NCBI RefSeq assembly: GCF_014197035.1
Contig: NZ_JACIEU010000027.1
Coordinates: 1-60,232, forward strand
Reading direction: 5' to 3'
DNA length: 60,232 nt
Source: Sphingobium scionense
GTDB lineage: Bacteria > Pseudomonadota > Alphaproteobacteria > Sphingomonadales > Sphingomonadaceae
Shown: one piece after another, positions 36,673 through 45,680 of the stretch
Layout of the letters: every line of letters starts with the position of its first letter
How positions within the stretch are numbered: position 1 is the first letter of the stretch
Notes under the pieces: model-generated
Seen by the model: the letters and a program-made list of their open reading frames with translations, nothing else
Told to the model about the DNA's origin: nothing
Database searches by the model: none
Translations under genes and position numbers: made by a program

Positions 36673-37788
36673 GTGGCCGCTCTCACCCATGATGTACCGC
36701 GCCAGCAGGTCGTCGAATCCATCGACCGGCTGATGGACAATCTCGTCAATATCAAGGACGAGACAGGCGAATTCCTGCTCCATCTGGAAGATGGCCGCAT
36801 CATCGACACCAAGGGCTGGGCCGGATGGGAATGGACCCATGGCGTCGGCCTGTTCGGCATGTGGCGCTATTTCGAGCAGACCGGCGACCAGAAGGCGCTG
36901 GGCATCATCAAGCAGTGGTTCGAGGATCGCTTTGCCGAAGGCACGCCGACCAAGAATATCAACACGATGGCCCCGTTCATCACGCTGGCCTATCTGTATG
37001 AATATGAGCCCGACCCGCGCTACATCCCCTATCTGGACGTCTGGGCCGAATGGCTGATGGCGGCCGACGGCCTGCCCAAGACCGAGGAAGGCGGGTTCCA
37101 GCACATCGTCTATAATGACGTGAATCCCGGCGAGATGTGGGACGACACGCTGATGATGTCGGTGCTGCCGCTGGCCAAGATCGGACTGCTGCTCAATCGC
37201 CCGGCCTATGTCGAGGAAGCCAAGCGCCAGTTCCTGGTCCATATCAAATATCTCTATGATACGAAGACCGGCCTGTGGTTCCATGGCTGGGACTTCAACG
37301 GTCGCCACAATTTCGCCGAAGCGCTGTGGGCGCGCGGCAATTGCTGGGTGACGATCGCCATCCCCGAGATCATCGAGATTCTCGACCTGAAGGAAGGCGA
37401 TTTCTTCCGCACCTTCCTGATCGATACCCTTGCAGCACAAGTGAAGACCCTGGCCGAGACGCAGGACGCCGAGACCGGCCTGTGGCACACACTGATCGTC
37501 GATCCGACCAGCTATCTGGAAGCATCGGCCACCGCCGGCTTTGCCTATGGCATCCTGAAGGCCGTGCGGAAGGGCTATCTGCCCCGCCACTATGAAGCGG
37601 TCGGCATCAAGGCGGTGCGCGGCGTGCTCGCCAATATCGACGAGACCGGCGAGCTGCAGCAGGTGAGCTTCGGCACGGCGATGGGCGACACGATGCAGTT
37701 CTACAAGGACATCGCGCTCACCTCCATGCCCTATGGCCAGAGCCTGGCCATGTGTGCGCTCGGCGAGTTCCTGCGCACCTATATCTGA
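36673..37788 (+). CDS. Unsaturated rhamnogalacturonyl hydrolase, GH105
   Basis: A 371-residue (alpha/alpha)6-barrel enzyme with no signal peptide, so it probably acts in the cytoplasm. It removes the unsaturated galacturonic acid left at the non-reducing end after lyase action on RG-I (YteR-like). Supporting segments are KGWAGWEWTHGVGLFGMWRY, the catalytic-type aspartates D157/D158 in GEMWDDTLMMSVLP, and WARGNCWVTIAIPEIIEI. The start is a GTG immediately after the GH35 stop. Its substrate implies a rhamnogalacturonan lyase elsewhere, since none is in the window. Confidence 0.92.
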   Translation: MAALTHDVPRQQVVESIDRLMDNLVNIKDETGEFLLHLEDGRIIDTKGWAGWEWTHGVGLFGMWRYFEQTGDQKALGIIKQWFEDRFAEGTPTKNINTMAPFITLAYLYEYEPDPRYIPYLDVWAEWLMAADGLPKTEEGGFQHIVYNDVNPGEMWDDTLMMSVLPLAKIGLLLNRPAYVEEAKRQFLVHIKYLYDTKTGLWFHGWDFNGRHNFAEALWARGNCWVTIAIPEIIEILDLKEGDFFRTFLIDTLAAQVKTLAETQDAETGLWHTLIVDPTSYLEASATAGFAYGILKAVRKGYLPRHYEAVGIKAVRGVLANIDETGELQQVSFGTAMGDTMQFYKDIALTSMPYGQSLAMCALGEFLRTYI

Positions 37789-37816
37789 GTCACGGGAAAC
37801 GGGGATCGAGGGGTAA

Positions 37817-39397
37817 ATGGAAGGACCGATCGATCGCCGTTTCCTGCTGAAAGGTGCCGCCGGCATATCCATGCTGGCGGCACTGCCCGCCTTCGGCCGC
37901 GCCCTGCCGCAGGGCATCGTCAATGTCCGCGATTTCGGCGCGAAGGGCGATGGCCGCCATATCGACAGCCCGGCGATCGACCGGGCGATCGCCTTTGCCG
38001 CGCAGCGCGGCGGCGGGACCGTCTATGTCCCGCCCGGCAGCTATGCCAGCTATACCATACACCTGAAGAGCAATATCACCCTGTGGCTGGACCGGGGCGC
38101 CACCCTGCTGGCGGCATCGGTGCCGCTGACTGGCCTCGCCAATGGCGGCTATGATGCGGCCGAGCCGCAGGACCCGGCGATCGCCCCCTATCAGGATTAT
38201 GGCCATAATCACTGGCGCAACAGCCTGATCCATGGCGAGGGGCTGCATGATATCGCGATCTGCGGCGATGGGCTGATCTGGGGCAAGGGGCTGAGCCGGG
38301 GCCATCCCGACAAGGACCGACCGGCCGCCGAACTGCCCGGCGTCGGCAACAAGGCGATCGCGCTCAAGAATTGCCGCAATGTCGCGCTGCGGGACTTTTC
38401 GATCCTGGAGGGCGGGCATTTCGCGTTGCTGGCCACCGGTGTCGACAATCTGCTGATCGACAACCTGACCGTCGACACCAACCGCGACGGGTTCGACATC
38501 GACTGCTGCCGCAATGTGCGGGTCAGCAACTGCACGCTCAACACCCCCTATGACGACGCGATCGTGCCCAAGTCCAGCTATGCGCTGGGCTATCCCCGCG
38601 CGACCGAGAATGTGACCATCACCAATTGCCATGTCAGCGGCTCCTATGTCGTCGGCACGCTGCTGGACGGGACGTTCCGGCCACTGGCGCGCAATCGCGA
38701 CACCTGGCTGCTGGGCCGGATCAAGTGCGGCACCGAAAGCAATGGCGGGTTCAAGAATATCACGATCAGCAATTGCGTGTTCGACCAATGCTGGGGGCTG
38801 GCGCTGGAAACGGTGGACGGCGCGGTGATGGAGGATGTGACGATCAGCAATATCGCCATGCGCGGCTGTCACAGCCCGGCCCTGTTTCTGCGGCTGGGCC
38901 GGCGGATGCGCGGGCCGGCCGGCGCGGCGGTGGGGTCGATGCGGCGGGTGCTGATCGACAATATCACCTGCCAGAGCGGATCGATGCTGCCATCGATCAT
39001 CGCGGGCGTGGCCGGCCATCCGGTCGAGGACGTCCAGATCAGCAACATCTTCATCGACCAGCCGGGCGGCGGCGATGCGGCGATGGCGGCGATCGATCCA
39101 CCGGCGAAGGACGAGGATTATCCCGATCCCGACCGGTTCGGGCCGTTGCCGGCGAGCGGCTTCTTCATCCGCAATGCCCGCAACGTGGACCTGAGCCATG
39201 TCGAGGTCCGCACCCGCGCCGCCGAGGCGCGGCCGGCCTTCTGGCTGAAACATGTCGAGGGATTTGACGGATCCTATCTGAAGATGCCGAGCGGCGCGGG
39301 CGCCTTCCGGCTGGAGCATGTGACCGGCTTTCGCAGCAGCGCGATCCGCGACCTGTCGGACCGGCGGATCGACACGGTCGGCATGGTGCGTTTCTGA
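37817..39397 (+). CDS. GH28 family glycosidase, second copy, Tat-exported
   Basis: A 526-residue beta-helix GH28 enzyme with a twin-arginine signal (DRRFLLKGAAGISMLAALPA). It shares the layout of the enzyme at 31678: FGAKGDG at the start, DTNRDGFDIDCCRN (NTDG-like), NTPYDDAIVPKS (DD-like) and RIKCGTESNGG. The second aspartate motif has a tyrosine where the first copy has asparagine, hinting at different linkage choice. Its stop shares one base with the start of the GH115 gene (TGATG). Confidence 0.87.
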   Translation: MEGPIDRRFLLKGAAGISMLAALPAFGRALPQGIVNVRDFGAKGDGRHIDSPAIDRAIAFAAQRGGGTVYVPPGSYASYTIHLKSNITLWLDRGATLLAASVPLTGLANGGYDAAEPQDPAIAPYQDYGHNHWRNSLIHGEGLHDIAICGDGLIWGKGLSRGHPDKDRPAAELPGVGNKAIALKNCRNVALRDFSILEGGHFALLATGVDNLLIDNLTVDTNRDGFDIDCCRNVRVSNCTLNTPYDDAIVPKSSYALGYPRATENVTITNCHVSGSYVVGTLLDGTFRPLARNRDTWLLGRIKCGTESNGGFKNITISNCVFDQCWGLALETVDGAVMEDVTISNIAMRGCHSPALFLRLGRRMRGPAGAAVGSMRRVLIDNITCQSGSMLPSIIAGVAGHPVEDVQISNIFIDQPGGGDAAMAAIDPPAKDEDYPDPDRFGPLPASGFFIRNARNVDLSHVEVRTRAAEARPAFWLKHVEGFDGSYLKMPSGAGAFRLEHVTGFRSSAIRDLSDRRIDTVGMVRF

Positions 39398-41829
39398 TGC
39401 GCTGGTGGCTGGCGCTGCTGCTGCTCGGCGCGACGCCGGCGCAGGCGGCGGACTGGGTGCGGTCGGTGGCGCAGCGGGGGGATTTTCCGCTGGTGGCGCA
39501 GGGGCAGGCGGCGCGGATCGTCACCGATCCGGCCGACGACGCCGTGGTGCGGATCGCCGCCGATGATCTGAAGCAGGATATTGGCCGGGTCACCGGCGCA
39601 GCCGAGGGCGGTGCTGCGCAGGTCTGGATCGGCACGCTGGGCCATAATCAAGCGATCGACCGGCTGGTGGCGGACAAGCGGATCGATGTCGCGAAGCTGA
39701 AGGGGGCGTGGGAGAGTTTCCTGATCCTGCCGGTCGAGCGGCCGGCGCCCGGCGTGGCGCGCGCGCTGCTGATCATCGGCAGCGACCGGCGCGGCACCGC
39801 CTATGGCGCCTATGAATTGTCGCGCGCGATCGGCGTGTCGCCCTGGCACTGGTGGGCCGATGTGACGCCGCTGCATCGCGATGCGCTCTATGTGGCGAAG
39901 GATGCCCGGCGGTTCGGGCCGCCATCGGTCAAATATCGCGGCATTTTCCTGAATGACGAGGATTGGGGGCTGGTGCCCTGGGCGGCGGGCAATCATGCGC
40001 CGAGCGAGAAGCCGCTGGGGCCGAAAACTTATGCACAGCTGTTCGAGCTGCTGCTGCGGCTGAAGGCCAATCTGCTGTGGCCGGCGATGCACAAGGTGAC
40101 GACGCCCTTCAATGCCGACCCGGCCAATGCGGCGCTGGCCGACCGCTATGCCATCATCATGGGGTCGAGCCATGCCGAACCGATGCTGCGCAACAATGTC
40201 GGCGAATGGACCGCGCCGGCCGAGGATTTCGATTATCTCCAGAACCCTGACGGGGTGCGGCGCTACTGGGATGCGCGGGTGCGCAGCAATGCCCGCTATG
40301 AGAGCATCTGGACGCTGGGGATGCGTGGCATCCATGACAGCGGCATGGTCGGGCCGAAGACGGTCGAGGAACGACGCGCCACGCTGGAGCGCATCTTTGC
40401 CGACCAGCGGGCAATGCTGGCCAGCGCCGGCGCGGCGGAGGCGCCGCAGGTCTTCACCCCGTACAAGGAAGTGCTGGACGTCTATCGTGCGGGCCTCAAG
40501 GTGCCGGACGATGTGACGCTGATGTGGCCGGACGATAATTTCGGCTATATCCGCCACTTCCCCGATGCCGCCGAGCGGGCACGCAAGGGCGGGTCGGGCG
40601 TCTATTATCATCTCTCCTATCTGGGCGCGCCGCTCTCCTACCTATGGTTATCCACAACCCCGCCGGCGCTGATCGGCGCGGAGATGGGCCGCGCCTGGGA
40701 TTCCGGCGCACGCCAGGTCTGGGTCGCCAATGTCGGCGATTTGAAGCCCGCGGAGCTGGCCACCGACTATTTTCTGAGCCTCGCCTGGTCTGTGGATAAA
40801 GTGCGGGCAAAGCCTGTGGATAAGTTTGTGGAAGACTGGGCGGCGGAGAATGTCGATGCCGCGCAGGCGCCCGCTGTTGCCGGGATATTGCGTGATTATC
40901 ACCGGCTGAATTTCGCCCGGCGGCCCGAGCATCTGCAGTGGAATCTGCCTGTGGATAAGTATCGGCAAAGTCCGCTCAGCATCGCCGAGGCGGATGCGCG
41001 ACTGGCCGAATTTGCCGCGATGGAAGCGGCGCTGGCAAAAGTGGAGCCGGCGATCGCGGCCGAGCGGCGCGACGCTTTCTATGAATTGCTGGCCTATCCG
41101 GTGCGGGCATCGGCAGCGGCCAACCGGCGCTTCTTCGCAGCGGAGGCGCATGACCGGCTGCGCGACAGCGACCTGGCCGAGGCGACGCGGCGCGGCAAGA
41201 TCGCGCATGAAGCGGACAGCGAAATTGACAGGCTGACGGCCTATTATAACCGCACGCTGGCGGGCGGAAAATGGCGCGGAATCATGGCGGTCGAACCTGC
41301 GGACGGGCAATGGCGCAGCTATCGTCAGACGCCGGTGATCCTGCCGCCGGTCGATGCGCTGGCGCCGCCGGCCGGGCCGGCAAAGACTCAGCCGGCAGCC
41401 CCTGCCCTGCCGCTGCTGACGCCGGACCGATTCGCCGGATGGACGCGCGTAGAGGGGCTGGGTCGTCATGGCGCGATGCTGGCACCAAGCGGGAAGGCCG
41501 GCGCAAGCCGCGCGACGATCGACCTGCCACCGGGCGAATGGACCACGCTTGTGGATATATTGCCCACCTATGCCGACCGGGATGGCGAGGCGCTGCACCT
41601 GACCATTGGCATCGACGGCGTGGCACAGGTTCTGGAGAGCCGGCGCGAAACCGGCAGTCGCGACTGGGCGATGGGGGTGCTGGACAATCGGGCGACCATG
41701 ACGTTAACGCAACGACTAAGCGGCGGACGGCATGTCGTGACGCTGGAGCGCGCCGATCCGGGCGTGCTGATCGAGGCGATCCGCTTCGTGCCGGCGACCG
41801 CAGAAAAGGCCGAGGACGGCTTGCATTAG
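39397..41829 (+). CDS. GH115-type alpha-glucuronidase, secreted
   Basis: An 810-residue protein with a signal peptide (MRWWLALLLLGATPAQAADW). The GH115 core is recognised by YELSRAIGVSPWHWWADV, FLNDEDWGLVPWA, LRLKANLLWPAMHK, GSSHAEPMLRNNVGEW and the VTLMWPDDNFGYIRHF segment, followed by a C-terminal beta domain (PGEWTTLVDILPTYADRDGEA). Known GH115 enzymes release 4-O-methylglucuronic acid or glucuronic acid from xylan or arabinogalactan. Here glucuronic acid on RG-I side chains is the likely target, an inference from context. It overlaps the GH28 stop by one base. Confidence 0.88.
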   Translation: MRWWLALLLLGATPAQAADWVRSVAQRGDFPLVAQGQAARIVTDPADDAVVRIAADDLKQDIGRVTGAAEGGAAQVWIGTLGHNQAIDRLVADKRIDVAKLKGAWESFLILPVERPAPGVARALLIIGSDRRGTAYGAYELSRAIGVSPWHWWADVTPLHRDALYVAKDARRFGPPSVKYRGIFLNDEDWGLVPWAAGNHAPSEKPLGPKTYAQLFELLLRLKANLLWPAMHKVTTPFNADPANAALADRYAIIMGSSHAEPMLRNNVGEWTAPAEDFDYLQNPDGVRRYWDARVRSNARYESIWTLGMRGIHDSGMVGPKTVEERRATLERIFADQRAMLASAGAAEAPQVFTPYKEVLDVYRAGLKVPDDVTLMWPDDNFGYIRHFPDAAERARKGGSGVYYHLSYLGAPLSYLWLSTTPPALIGAEMGRAWDSGARQVWVANVGDLKPAELATDYFLSLAWSVDKVRAKPVDKFVEDWAAENVDAAQAPAVAGILRDYHRLNFARRPEHLQWNLPVDKYRQSPLSIAEADARLAEFAAMEAALAKVEPAIAAERRDAFYELLAYPVRASAAANRRFFAAEAHDRLRDSDLAEATRRGKIAHEADSEIDRLTAYYNRTLAGGKWRGIMAVEPADGQWRSYRQTPVILPPVDALAPPAGPAKTQPAAPALPLLTPDRFAGWTRVEGLGRHGAMLAPSGKAGASRATIDLPPGEWTTLVDILPTYADRDGEALHLTIGIDGVAQVLESRRETGSRDWAMGVLDNRATMTLTQRLSGGRHVVTLERADPGVLIEAIRFVPATAEKAEDGLH

Positions 41830-41860
41830 TCTCATATCGTGTGATAGCCGTTCACTATGT

Positions 41861-41879
41861 GGCATATATCTCATATGCC
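41861..41879 (+). promoter_or_regulatory. Operator-like dyad before the symporter gene
   Basis: GGCATAT and ATATGCC are exact complements around ATCTC, in the 108-bp gap after the GH115 gene. CACTATGTG at 41853-41861, overlapping by one base, is also found in the TonB/CE12 control region. Candidate regulator site or internal promoter. Confidence 0.4.
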
Positions 41880-41937
41880 CGCGCGCGTCAGAACAAGAGC
41901 CCAAGCGCCGATCATTGCCCTAGGCGGAGGACCTGAA

Positions 41938-43452
41938 TTGCCCGAGACTGCCCCATCCACCGCGCGTCCCGTCCGCCTGCAAAATTACCTCGCCTATGGC
42001 TCCAACGACGTGCTGGGCGCGGGATCGATGGCGGTCATTTCCGGCTGGGTGCTGATCTTCTACACGCAATTCTGCGGCCTTAGCGCCGGGCAGGCGGCGA
42101 CCATCTTTGCCGTCGCGCGCATCCTGGACGCCTTCGCCTCGCCGATGATCGGCTATATTTCCGACCATTTCGGCGGCACCTGGCTGGGCCGCAAGTTCGG
42201 GCGGCGCCGTTTCTTCATCCTGGCCGCAATCCCGCTGCTGCCGAGCTTTGCATTGATGTGGCTGCCGGGTCAGGGCTTCTGGTATTATCTGGTCAGCTAT
42301 GTGCTGTTCGAGCTGGTCTATGCGATGGAGATCATTCCGTTCGAGACCCTGGCCGCGGAAATGTCGACCGACTATCGCACCAAGGCGAAGTTCGCCGGGT
42401 CGCGCATCCTGTTCGGCCAGGCATCGGCGATCCTGGCCGGCTTCCTGCCGCTGTGGCTGATCAACGCGCTGGGTCGCGACAGCGCCGACACCTTCTTCTA
42501 CATGGGCATCATCTTTGCCGTGCTGTTCATGGTGACGGCCGGGCTGCTCTACCTGTTCAGCTGGGAACGACATCTGCCCGGATCGGCCGAGGCGATCGGC
42601 CAGCATCCCGTCACGGCCGGCGGACCGGGACAGGCATTGAAGGCGCTCTATCGCAACCTCTTTTCGACCATGCGCATCCGCGCCTTCCGCCTGCATCTGG
42701 GCATGTATCTGGGTGGCTATATCAGCCAGGACATCTTCAACGCGGCCTTCACCTTCTTCGTGATCTTCGCACTGGCCGGATCGACGGCGATCGCATCGGG
42801 CCTGCTGGGCACCATGTATATCGTCCAGTTCGTGGCGGTGATCATCGCCATCAACCTGGCGCTGCGGGCGTCGCCGGCCAAGGCCTATCAGGTTGCGGCC
42901 GTCGACTTCGCGATCGGGTGCCTGACGCTGATCGGCCTGTGGTTTGCGGGCGTGGCGGCGACCAGCCCGTGGATCTGGCTGCCGATCATCCTGTGCGGCC
43001 TGGGGCGCGGCGCACTCAACTATATTCCCTGGGCGACCTATAATTATATGGCCGATGTCGACGAGATCGTGACCGGCCAGCGCCGCGAGGGCAGCTTCGC
43101 CGGGGTCATGACCTTCGTGCGCAAGGCGACGCAGGCGGCCGCCGTCGCGGGCGTGGGCTTCATCATGCAGGCCGGCGGCTTCGTCTCCGGCGCGCAGGAA
43201 CAGAGCCACGGCGCGATCCTGACCATGGCGCTGCTGCTGGGCGTGGGCACGGTCGGCTGCCTGGGGCTGGGCATCTGGGTGTCGACCAAATTCCGCCTGA
43301 GCCCGGCGACGCACGACATATTGATGCGCGAGATCGAGCATCTGCGCAGCGGTGCGCGCACGCCGACATCGCCGGTCGCCGCCGAGGTGGTCGAGGATCT
43401 GTCGGGCTGGCGCTATGACCAGCTGTGGGGCCGCAACCCGGTCGCGCAATAA
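41938..43452 (+). CDS. GPH-type sugar/uronide:cation symporter (MFS, MelB-like)
   Basis: A 504-residue inner-membrane protein with about twelve transmembrane helices. QNYLAYGSNDVLGAGSMAVI and GYISDHFGGTWLGRKFGRRR are typical of glycoside-pentoside-hexuronide symporters, and the second holds the MFS loop signature. A TTG at 41938 lies eight bases after GGAGG, giving MPETAPSTARPVRLQNYLAYG; an upstream ATG at 41875 would add a poorly supported leader. It likely imports di- or oligosaccharides or uronides made by the enzymes upstream; the exact substrate is unknown. RhaT (48667-49731) may handle free rhamnose. Confidence 0.85.
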   Translation: MPETAPSTARPVRLQNYLAYGSNDVLGAGSMAVISGWVLIFYTQFCGLSAGQAATIFAVARILDAFASPMIGYISDHFGGTWLGRKFGRRRFFILAAIPLLPSFALMWLPGQGFWYYLVSYVLFELVYAMEIIPFETLAAEMSTDYRTKAKFAGSRILFGQASAILAGFLPLWLINALGRDSADTFFYMGIIFAVLFMVTAGLLYLFSWERHLPGSAEAIGQHPVTAGGPGQALKALYRNLFSTMRIRAFRLHLGMYLGGYISQDIFNAAFTFFVIFALAGSTAIASGLLGTMYIVQFVAVIIAINLALRASPAKAYQVAAVDFAIGCLTLIGLWFAGVAATSPWIWLPIILCGLGRGALNYIPWATYNYMADVDEIVTGQRREGSFAGVMTFVRKATQAAAVAGVGFIMQAGGFVSGAQEQSHGAILTMALLLGVGTVGCLGLGIWVSTKFRLSPATHDILMREIEHLRSGARTPTSPVAAEVVEDLSGWRYDQLWGRNPVAQ

Positions 43453-43481
43453 GGGCCGGGCCGGCAATAAGGGAGAGGGAC

Positions 43482-44672
43482 ATGGGCAAGAGGATGCTGT
43501 TGGGTGCGGCGCTGCTGGCGATGGTCGCCGCAACGCCGGCGCAGGCCCAATATTGGTCGCGCAGCTGGATGGCAGCGCCTTTGGTCAACCGCGCCCCGCT
43601 CGAGAAACATCCCGACCTCAACGACCGCACCGTCCGCCAGGTCGTGCGCCTGTCGAACGGCGGGCAGCGCATCCGCATCCGCCTGTCGAACGAGATGTCG
43701 GTCAATCCGCTGCTGGTGGGCAGCGTACATGTCGCGCTGGCCGGCGAGAATGGCGCGATCGTGCCGGGCAGCGACCATGTCGTGACCTTCAACCAGGCGC
43801 AGGGCGCGACCATCCCCGCACGCGCGCCGCTGCTGAGCGATCCCATTGACCTGGCGGTCAAGCCGCTGACCCGGATCAGCATTTCCATCCATCTGCCGCA
43901 GGGCGCAGCGGATGCGACCGTGCACAGCTATTCGGCGGCGACGACCTGGACCGCGCCGGGCGACCAGACCGGGGCACAGACGCTGACCAGCCCGGCCGTC
44001 ATCGGGCCGCGCGTGGTGATTTCGGCGGTCGAGGTCGACAATGCCAAGCGCGGCACGGCGATCGTGACGCTGGGCGATTCCATCACCGATGGCGTGCGCG
44101 CCACCCCCGACAGCAACCGGCGCTGGCCCGATCTGCTGGCCGAGCGGCTGCAGAAAGCCGGGCGCAAGAGCGTCGGCGTTGCCAATGCCGGGATCAGCGC
44201 CAACCGGCTGCTGAGCGAGGCGGACGGCTATAATGCGCTGGCGCGGTTCGACAGCGATGTGCTGGCGGTGCCGGGCGTCACCCATGTCGTCATTCTGGAA
44301 GGGGTGAATGATCTGGGCGGGGCCGCGCGCGACAAGCGCCCGATGCTGACGCCGCAGACCGTGATCGGCGCCTATCGCCAGATGATCGCGCGGGCGCATG
44401 ACCGCAATATCAAGGTCATTTTGGCGACCATCCTGCCCTATAAGGGCGCAGGCTATTGGAGCGCGGAGGGCGATGCGGTGCGTGTCGCCGTCAATGACTG
44501 GATCCGCACGACCAAGGAGGCCGACGGCTTCGTCGACCTTGCCAAGACGGTGGCCGACCCGGCCGATCCGTCGCGCATGGCCAAGCCCTATGATGTCGGC
44601 GACGCGCTGCACCCCAATGATGAAGGCTTCCGCGTCATGGCCGATGCGTTCGACCTGAGGCTGTTCAGATGA
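43482..44672 (+). CDS. Secreted SGNH/GDSL hydrolase (probable acetylesterase)
   Basis: A 396-residue protein with a signal peptide (KRMLLGAALLAMVAATPAQAQ). Residues about 25-180 form a beta-rich domain; the esterase part has block I VTLGDSITDG, block II (NAGISANRLL), block III LEGVNDLGG and the Asp/His block DALHPNDEGF. This set marks SGNH hydrolases. In this locus an acetylesterase acting on RG-I oligosaccharides is the likely role. ATG 43482 begins the signal peptide. Its stop overlaps the next gene (ATGA). Confidence 0.82.
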   Translation: MGKRMLLGAALLAMVAATPAQAQYWSRSWMAAPLVNRAPLEKHPDLNDRTVRQVVRLSNGGQRIRIRLSNEMSVNPLLVGSVHVALAGENGAIVPGSDHVVTFNQAQGATIPARAPLLSDPIDLAVKPLTRISISIHLPQGAADATVHSYSAATTWTAPGDQTGAQTLTSPAVIGPRVVISAVEVDNAKRGTAIVTLGDSITDGVRATPDSNRRWPDLLAERLQKAGRKSVGVANAGISANRLLSEADGYNALARFDSDVLAVPGVTHVVILEGVNDLGGAARDKRPMLTPQTVIGAYRQMIARAHDRNIKVILATILPYKGAGYWSAEGDAVRVAVNDWIRTTKEADGFVDLAKTVADPADPSRMAKPYDVGDALHPNDEGFRVMADAFDLRLFR

Positions 44673-45634
44673 TCGCATCGCTGCTGTTGATGGCGGCCGC
44701 CGCGAGCGGGCCGGTGGCACCCAAGCCGCTGCTGCGCGACCCGGTGCATGATGGCGCGGCCGATGCGTCGACCGTCTATGACCGCAAGAGCGGCGAATGG
44801 GTGATGTTCTACACCAATCGCCGCGCCGACCTTCCACAAGAGGATGCCAAGGATGTCCGCTGGGTCCATGGCACGGCGATCGGCACGGCGCGGTCGAAGG
44901 ATGGCGCCAGGTGGCGCTATAGCGGCACCGCGACGATCCCGACCAGTTGCACCGGCGAGACGCTGTGGGCGCCCGAAGTGCAATGGCTGGAAGGCCAGTG
45001 GCATATGTGGCTGACGGTGGTGCCGGGCGTCTATCGCGACTGGAATGCGCCGCGCTTCATCGTCCATCTGACCAGCCCGGACCTCAAAAGCTGGACCTGT
45101 GGCGAGCGGCTCGACCTTGGCTCCGACCGGGTGATCGACGCCAGTGTTTTGGCGTTACCGGGCGGGGGCTATCGGCTGTTCTTCAACGACGAGCGGATGA
45201 ACAAGGCGATCCGCACCGCCGACAGCAGCGACCTTATCCACTGGAGCGTCAAGGACCGGCTGACCGACACGCCGGGCGAAGGCCCCAAGGCGTTTCGCTG
45301 GAAAGGCCGATACTGGCTGATCTCCGACGCGTGGAAGGGGCTGCTGGTGATGCGATCCGACGACGGGACGCACTGGACGCGCCAGCCGGACTATATCCTC
45401 GCGACGCCGGGCAAGGCACCGACCGACCGGGCCAAGGGCCAGCATCCCGACATCATCGTGTCGGGCGACCGCGCCTATATCCTCTATTTCGTCCATCAGG
45501 AGGGCGAGGATGAGGCCAAGGCCGATCCCGACTGGAAGCGGCGGTCGGTGCTGCAGATCGCCGAACTGACCGAGAAGGACGGGATCGTCAGCGTCGATCG
45601 CGATGCACCGGCGCATATACGACTAAAGCCCTGA
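44669..45634 (+). CDS. Beta-propeller glycosidase, GH43/GH117-like
   Basis: A 321-residue five-bladed propeller enzyme. DPVHDGAADASTVYD at the N-terminus, TGETLWAPEVQWLEGQWHMW with a conserved glutamate, and FIVHLTSPDLKSWT are characteristic of GH43-clan enzymes; the DGAA..TVY start is closer to GH117-type proteins. A short hydrophobic N-terminus (IASLLLMAAAASG) may be a signal peptide. Likely releases arabinose, galactose or related residues from side chains; the sugar is uncertain. It overlaps the preceding esterase gene (ATGA) and is 46 bp from the LacI gene. Confidence 0.75.
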   Translation: MIASLLLMAAAASGPVAPKPLLRDPVHDGAADASTVYDRKSGEWVMFYTNRRADLPQEDAKDVRWVHGTAIGTARSKDGARWRYSGTATIPTSCTGETLWAPEVQWLEGQWHMWLTVVPGVYRDWNAPRFIVHLTSPDLKSWTCGERLDLGSDRVIDASVLALPGGGYRLFFNDERMNKAIRTADSSDLIHWSVKDRLTDTPGEGPKAFRWKGRYWLISDAWKGLLVMRSDDGTHWTRQPDYILATPGKAPTDRAKGQHPDIIVSGDRAYILYFVHQEGEDEAKADPDWKRRSVLQIAELTEKDGIVSVDRDAPAHIRLKP

Positions 45635-45680
45635 TCGCCGCGATTTTCCTTGCCCGTAAAAGTGGCTAGGAAGATGGACG

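Noticed and set aside
37130..37150. TGGGACGA copy inside the GH105 gene
   Set aside because: It encodes the conserved MWDD catalytic segment, so codon constraint explains it better than regulation.
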